From CAWDVR01 sp044869805 (GTDB lineage Bacteria > Acidobacteriota > Thermoanaerobaculia > Multivoradales > SZUA-115): a DNA stretch of 64,000 bases. Made by a program: the position numbers and the translations under genes. Below the pieces are notes generated by a model. It saw only the letters and a program-made list of their open reading frames with translations, was not told where the DNA came from and did no database searches. Each line of letters begins with the position of its first letter. Within the stretch, counting starts at the first letter, position 1. The stretch spans positions 18,238 to 82,237 of the forward strand of contig JBIOXV010000111.1 of the NCBI GenBank assembly GCA_044869805.1, read 5' to 3'. Below are positions 59,207 through 64,000 of the stretch, piece by piece.

Positions 59207-62200
59207 CTACTTGGGCTCGGGGACGTGCACGAGGAAGCCCTGGATAAACTGGAAACCCACCTTGAAGGCGCCAGCCTCCACGGCTTCACTCAAAGCACCG
59301 CCCACACGCTCTAGCTCCTCCTCGTTGAGCGGCACGCCGGCGTCCAGCTTCTGAGCGATGTCTTTGTTCGTTTCGAGGAAGGAGCTGATCACGCCCTGCA
59401 CGCGGTTGGAGATCTCCTCGTGAATGATGTTTTCGTAGGCGGCCCTGTCAGACATCCCGGTGCCGCCCGGCCCGCCGTGCGCCCGGTTGTAGAAGTAATT
59501 CTGCAGGTAGGCCTGGCCGAATAGCGGGCCTTGGACCCGGTACTGGTACACGTGGTTGAGCTCGTGGCCAAGAAACGCCACATCGATGGGCTCTCGGTCT
59601 GAGGAGCTGAACGAGCCGGGCACAAAGATTCGCTCGCCCAGCGTGATCGCCATTCCGCCGGTGAACATCCCAGCAATCGCTCCGGCCACACCAGAGTAGA
59701 CCTGCACGCTCGAGAAGTCGTCGCCGAAGAAGGCGTTGAAAAACTGGAGCAACACGGGGTGCAGCGGCTCTAAGCCGTTGGGGTCGACGAGGACCATCGG
59801 ATTGCCAACCGTATAGCTGTATCGATTCCACGACTGTGGACGCCTGGGCTTGCCGGCGATCTTGTCGACGCTCAGAAACCTTCCCGTCACCGGGCTATGA
59901 AACCTGGCGTGCATGTAGTCCAAGTCGTCGCCCGCCCCACCCAGGTTGTTCAGGTCCCGCTCGTGCCCCGTAAACTTCAGCCGCTCTCCATCCGTCGTGC
60001 TCCCCGCCAGCTCCTCGCCGAACGGGAAGTAGGTGTGGTGCGCGACCATGTTCTTGGCCGGGTTGGTGGTGAGCCGCGGGGTACCCAGGTGGTCGAGGTG
60101 GTAGTGGCGGACTCCTTCGTCGGGGTGGTCGGCGGCGAGGAGCTGGCCGTCGCGATAGATCGAGTCCTTGGTCTTCGACCAGCCGAGGTGGGCCTGAAAC
60201 TGCCGCACCGGATTGCCCCCGAGGTCGCGCAGGGTCCACAGCGAATCGGAGCCGCTGATCTTGAGCGACCAGAACCGCTCGTCGTCCGCGGTGTAGACGT
60301 AGACCCAGTCCTCTTGCGCTGGCCCGGAGGCCGTGATCATGCGCTGGAGCCGGTTGAGCTTGTCGTACTGGTAGGAGGTGCCGTTGCAGATCGCGGTCCC
60401 TCCCCAGCAGGTGAGGTTCCCCGCTGCGTCGTAGGCGACGCCGCTTCCGGTCAGCCGGTTGGTCGAGGCGCTGGTGGGTGTCGAGCGCGCGTTGGAGCCG
60501 GTGACGGAGGTGATGTTGCCGTAGTCGTCGAAGGTGTAGCCCTGGCTCGCGCTGCCTCCTGCCCAGCTCGGCAGGTAGACCGTCGAGCCGGTCAGCCGGC
60601 TGAGCTTGTCGTAGAGGAAGCTCGCCGCTCCGATCGCCGAGACGTTGCCCGCTCCGTCGTAGGAGTACTCGCCGGTGACGAAGTTCTGGCTGAAGTTGAC
60701 CCCCGAGGTGGCGAGCTTCCAGGGCCGCTGCATCCAGTTGTCGGCGGGCTCGAGGTCGATCGTGTCGGTGACCAGGTTGCTGTGGGCCACGGAGGCCAGC
60801 ATGCCGTTGGCGTGGTAGGTGATCGCGCTCGCCCAGCCCGGCACCGAGGTCAGATGGCCATTGGTGTAGCCGTAGGTCACGGTGCGGGGGGAAATGCCGG
60901 GCGAGCCGCAGCCGCCGCCCGTGCAGCTCGGGTAGGTCTGCGAGAGAAGGTTGCCACCCGCGTCGTAGCCGAAGGTCTGCGTAAAGAGCTCCTGGGCCGC
61001 GCCGTTGAACTGGTGGAGCGTGGTCTTCTGGGACACCCGGCCCTCGACTCCGCTGTAGGTGTAGGCCTCGATCACGTCGATCGTCGCCGAGATGGGAGAG
61101 CTGAAGTAATTGTACCCCTGGGCCTGGTGGAGCTTGCCGCCTCCCCGGCCCGAGGCCGTGTCGTAGCTCCACTGCTTGAGCAGGCGGTCGGTGGGAGAGA
61201 GGTCCTCCCACACCTCCTTCAGGCGCTCGGCCTTGTCGAAGACGTAGAGCAGCTTGTTGGTCGCCGAGCCGTCGGTCTTGAAGCCGGCATGCCCGCGCGC
61301 ATCGTAGCTGCCGTAGGTGACCGGGCCGCCCTTCTCGGGATGGGTCTCCGAGTTGAGGAAGCCGCGGTTGTCGTAGCCAAACAGCCGCTCCTGGCCGCAC
61401 GTCGCCCCGCTCGCTCCCTGGCAGACCCGGGTCAGCCGATTGCCCACGTCGTACTGGTAGGTGGTCGAAACGGTCGCGGTGCCCGCGCCGTTGGGCTCCT
61501 GCACCTTGAGCAGCCGGCCGTGCCCGTCATACGTCTCGGTGGTGGTCGAGGCGGTCTCCACCCCGGCACCGGTCGCCACGTTGACCGTGCGGCTCACCTG
61601 GCGGATGCCGGAGTAGCCGAGCGTGATGGCGTGCGGGGAGTTGCCGTCCACGGCGTCCGGCGGCACGATCTTGCCCGGCCGGCCGAACGCGTCGAAGCTC
61701 TGGTAGCGGGTGGCGAGCAGGGCGAAGTCCCCGGTGGCGTCCGGGATCTGCTCGGAGACCGAGCCCTTCCAGCCGAGCGCGTTGTAGCCGGTCACCCGTT
61801 TGGACCACGAGCCATCCGCCATCTCGACGCGTTCTTTCCACACCCGGCCGAACCCGTCGAACGTGAGCTCGCTCTCCCCGAACGGCGAGCTGGCACAGGT
61901 CGATCCACCCGGCACGTCGCGCAGGATCTGGACTCTCGCCGGCCCGCCGCCGATGGCGGGGTAGTTGTAGCAGGTCTTGGCCCCCTTCTCGGCGGCTCCC
62001 GCGCTGGAGTGCGGCGCCACCATCTTCAATCGGCCCAAGGTGTCGTAGGTCAAGGCCGTGGGGTAGCCGGCCGTGTCGTAGGAGGACTTGACCAGGCCGG
62101 TCGAGGCGTCGATGTCCGCCTGGAAGCTGTAGAACGGCAGGTAGTCATTGGCCGCCGTGGTCTTGCGGTAGCGGCTAGAAGCACGCACTCCGCCCGAGTA

Positions 62201-64000
62201 GGTGTGCTCGACCCTGTACGCGAAGGAGGCAGGAGCCGTGCAGTTGGCGGCGGTGCCGAGGGCCTGCACGTCCCCGCCGTAGAAGCTCTCGCTCTTGACG
62301 TTGCCGGTCCCCGCCTCTTTCTCGTAGAGGATCAAGACGTCGTTGGCGCCGATCGTGGTGCCGGTCTTGACGATCCGCTCGCAGAGGAGAAACCCGGTCT
62401 GCGCCTCGAAGCTCGCGTAAGTCCTCGCGATCGCACCCTGGTTGGCCTGGCGGTAGCTGAAGGTCTCGAGCACCCAGGGCGCGCTCGTCGCCGGCGGCTG
62501 GAAGACCAGGTTGGAGGCCGTGCAGGTCTGCTGGTTGGTCGAGAGGTTGACCTCGTAGCAGCGCGAGCCGTTGAACTGTACCCGCGTGGTGCGCGAGTCG
62601 GAGACGTTGGGATCGAAGTCGCTTGCCTTCGTAGTCGCTCGATAGTGGCCTAGCCCGTCGAAATCTGCCTGGGTTGTATCGAGCACCTTGTTGCCGTCGT
62701 CGGCGAACTTGGTGCGCTCGGCGTTGACCCGGCGATTGGTGTCGTACCACAGCGCGGGCTCGAGCAGCGGCGTCGGCCCCAGGAGGTCGTGGCTGTAGGA
62801 GACCCACTGCGTGCGCTTGAGGGTGTTGGTGGCGTCGCGGATCTCGCTCGACAGGTACTTGCCCGCCTCGCTCGTGTCCCAGGTGAAGGGCAGCCCGTAC
62901 TCCCAGCCGCGCCAGACCGGGCCGCCTTGAAGCGTCTGCGGCGCGGTGAAGAAGTGCTTGACCGAATTGCCCTCCGGATCGGTCACCGTGGTGCGCACCT
63001 CGCGCGACGGATTGGAGAGGGTGCCCGGGTCGGGGAAGATCGTGCTCGCGTAGCTCCAGGTGCCGTCCCCGCTCCACGGGTCGGTCACCGTGCGGGTCGC
63101 CACCCCGGGGCCGCGCTGGTGGTGGTTGCTCGGGTTGATCGGCGTCCCGTCGTAGCCCGGGAAGCGCCAGAGCTGCCAGCTCCAGGCGAGCTTCCCCTTG
63201 GTGGGAAGCTCCAGACCCTCGATCACCCCGGAGTTGAGGCACTGGGGATCGGTGGGCGGGGCTCCACGGTGGTAGTCGGCGAGCAACGAGGCCTCCTGCA
63301 CCTTGAAGACGATCCCTTCGGGGCCGTTGATCTGCTCGAGCAGCGGCACCGTGATCTGGTCGACGCCCGACGATTGACCGCCTGCGTTGTTGCTCCACCA
63401 GGTGTCCTTGCAGGTGCGGTAGAAGGTCGCGCTCTCGTAGGTGAAGGTGTAGGTGGCGGTCTGACCGCCAAAGGCCGCCAGGACCACGCTCGACACCTGG
63501 CGTGTACCCTCGATGAAGTGGTTGCCGAAGTTAATCCTGTGCGTGCGACCCAGGCTGTCGCTCAAGATCCACTGCGTGGCGCTCGCGGTGTTCAAGGTGA
63601 GGTAGTTGCCGTGCCGGTCCTCGATCATCGAGACGTGGCTGTTGGTCGAGAAAGTATGCGTAGTGCCGTCCGGCATCTCGATCGTGCGCGCCGCCGTGTT
63701 GAGCCGCAGGTAGGTGTTGTCCCGGCTGTAGTAGATGTTGGCCGTCGCCGTCTCGCCTTCGTGAATCGTTGGGTAAAACGAGTGACGGCTGCCGTCCCCG
63801 GAAATCCAGACCCAACGAGTCGAGTCGTTGAAGGTCGGATCACCCGGGGCGAAGAGCCTGCCGAGATGGAGCGCCCACCCCAGGCCGCCGTCGAACTGAG
63901 GGTCTGGCCGCGCCACCGTGGCCGGCGTGAAGATGTCAGGAGGAGTGAAGTTCTCGTCCTCCTCGTACTTCCACAAGTTGCTGTTGTAGACCAGGGTCAG
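59207..64000 (-). CDS. RHS/YD-repeat protein with C-terminal HExxH domain, partial (5' end outside window)
   Basis: At least 1598 codons; the frame is open to the window edge (upstream LTLVYNSN... 'YNS' is typical). Many YD repeats (e.g. YDTLGRLKMVAPHSSAG, YQYDVGNRLTRVCQG, FLYDKLSRLTGSTVYL) make the shell. It ends in the conserved RHS core GERLKFTGHERDLNNLG, DYMHARFHSPVTGRFLSVD, NRYSYTVGNPMVLVDPNG. The variable C-terminus (~170 residues) holds VAFLGHELNHVYQY, an HExxH zinc-binding signature (HELNH at 59553-59567), suggesting a metallopeptidase-like effector released by autoproteolysis. A small lipoprotein gene follows. Confidence 0.9.
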   Translation of the reverse strand: MTLVYNSNLWKYEEDENFTPPDIFTPATVARPDPQFDGGLGWALHLGRLFAPGDPTFNDSTRWVWISGDGSRHSFYPTIHEGETATANIYYSRDNTYLRLNTAARTIEMPDGTTHTFSTNSHVSMIEDRHGNYLTLNTASATQWILSDSLGRTHRINFGNHFIEGTRQVSSVVLAAFGGQTATYTFTYESATFYRTCKDTWWSNNAGGQSSGVDQITVPLLEQINGPEGIVFKVQEASLLADYHRGAPPTDPQCLNSGVIEGLELPTKGKLAWSWQLWRFPGYDGTPINPSNHHQRGPGVATRTVTDPWSGDGTWSYASTIFPDPGTLSNPSREVRTTVTDPEGNSVKHFFTAPQTLQGGPVWRGWEYGLPFTWDTSEAGKYLSSEIRDATNTLKRTQWVSYSHDLLGPTPLLEPALWYDTNRRVNAERTKFADDGNKVLDTTQADFDGLGHYRATTKASDFDPNVSDSRTTRVQFNGSRCYEVNLSTNQQTCTASNLVFQPPATSAPWVLETFSYRQANQGAIARTYASFEAQTGFLLCERIVKTGTTIGANDVLILYEKEAGTGNVKSESFYGGDVQALGTAANCTAPASFAYRVEHTYSGGVRASSRYRKTTAANDYLPFYSFQADIDASTGLVKSSYDTAGYPTALTYDTLGRLKMVAPHSSAGAAEKGAKTCYNYPAIGGGPARVQILRDVPGGSTCASSPFGESELTFDGFGRVWKERVEMADGSWSKRVTGYNALGWKGSVSEQIPDATGDFALLATRYQSFDAFGRPGKIVPPDAVDGNSPHAITLGYSGIRQVSRTVNVATGAGVETASTTTETYDGHGRLLKVQEPNGAGTATVSTTYQYDVGNRLTRVCQGASGATCGQERLFGYDNRGFLNSETHPEKGGPVTYGSYDARGHAGFKTDGSATNKLLYVFDKAERLKEVWEDLSPTDRLLKQWSYDTASGRGGGKLHQAQGYNYFSSPISATIDVIEAYTYSGVEGRVSQKTTLHQFNGAAQELFTQTFGYDAGGNLLSQTYPSCTGGGCGSPGISPRTVTYGYTNGHLTSVPGWASAITYHANGMLASVAHSNLVTDTIDLEPADNWMQRPWKLATSGVNFSQNFVTGEYSYDGAGNVSAIGAASFLYDKLSRLTGSTVYLPSWAGGSASQGYTFDDYGNITSVTGSNARSTPTSASTNRLTGSGVAYDAAGNLTCWGGTAICNGTSYQYDKLNRLQRMITASGPAQEDWVYVYTADDERFWSLKISGSDSLWTLRDLGGNPVRQFQAHLGWSKTKDSIYRDGQLLAADHPDEGVRHYHLDHLGTPRLTTNPAKNMVAHHTYFPFGEELAGSTTDGERLKFTGHERDLNNLGGAGDDLDYMHARFHSPVTGRFLSVDKIAGKPRRPQSWNRYSYTVGNPMVLVDPNGLEPLHPVLLQFFNAFFGDDFSSVQVYSGVAGAIAGMFTGGMAITLGERIFVPGSFSSSDREPIDVAFLGHELNHVYQYRVQGPLFGQAYLQNYFYNRAHGGPGGTGMSDRAAYENIIHEEISNRVQGVISSFLETNKDIAQKLDAGVPLNEEELERVGGALSEAVEAGAFKVGFQFIQGFLVHVPEPK

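Overview
This is a GC-rich (about 70%) bacterial chromosome segment, most probably from an uncultured Acidobacteriota, perhaps the Thermoanaerobaculia. The pointers are two Oar-like TonB-type receptors, an acidobacterial-style VWFA-related protein, an ADOP-type (acidobacterial duplicated orphan permease) MacB/FtsX-like permease and a Ser/Thr kinase-TPR fusion. Lipid A genes show the cell is Gram-negative. All assignments come from reading motifs by eye; no database search was run.

Region by region. 0-6.5 kb (minus strand): one operon with an ECF sigma factor, its zinc-finger anti-sigma factor, a secretin-N-domain-like protein, GspF/PilC, GspE/PilB, PilM-like and PilN-like (cut by the window edge) genes. 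6.5-11.7 kb (plus): a translationally coupled lipid A operon, waaA-lpxK-lpxL-like, followed by a membrane diguanylate cyclase. 11.8-18.9 kb: a DUF2299-like protein, two tandem Xre-like regulators, an unrecognised group of envelope proteins and a DUF2278-lamin-tail fusion. Four genes here seem to be leaderless, with a TAnnnT box exactly 7 nt before the start. 18.9-37 kb: an RsbU-like phosphatase, a Ser/Thr kinase-TPR, a His-rich outer-membrane gene broken by an in-frame TAG, two Oar-like receptors, a VWA-related protein and a TonB-dependent receptor. 37-38.5 kb: three tRNA genes (Pro-TGG, Arg-TCT, Arg-CCG) behind a consensus promoter, then an MshEN-domain protein.

38.7-55 kb is the highlight: a compact and apparently unusual nonribosomal peptide cluster. 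It holds one T-C-A-T NRPS whose condensation domain has Gln in place of the catalytic His; a kynurenine 3-monooxygenase homologue; a TrpB2-like PLP enzyme; a prolyl-activation set (free-standing A protein with signature DLFYFALVCK, acyl-CoA-dehydrogenase-like oxidase with Glu246, PigG/RedO-like carrier); and an esterase. On the opposite strand lie a VioC-like arginine hydroxylase, a VioD-like capreomycidine synthase and a cyclic-peptide-type ABC exporter. A radical SAM protein and the ADOP-type permease follow. The simplest reading is a small peptide combining a capreomycidine-type arginine derivative, an oxidised proline (pyrroline or pyrrole) and possibly a tryptophan/kynurenine-derived unit. 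An unusual 149-bp nested palindrome sits between the vioC-like and vioD-like genes.

57.4-64 kb is visibly more AT-rich and looks acquired: small orphan genes, a frameshifted HTH remnant, and a large RHS-repeat protein (5' end outside the window) with a C-terminal HExxH motif. A small lipoprotein gene follows it and is a candidate immunity gene.
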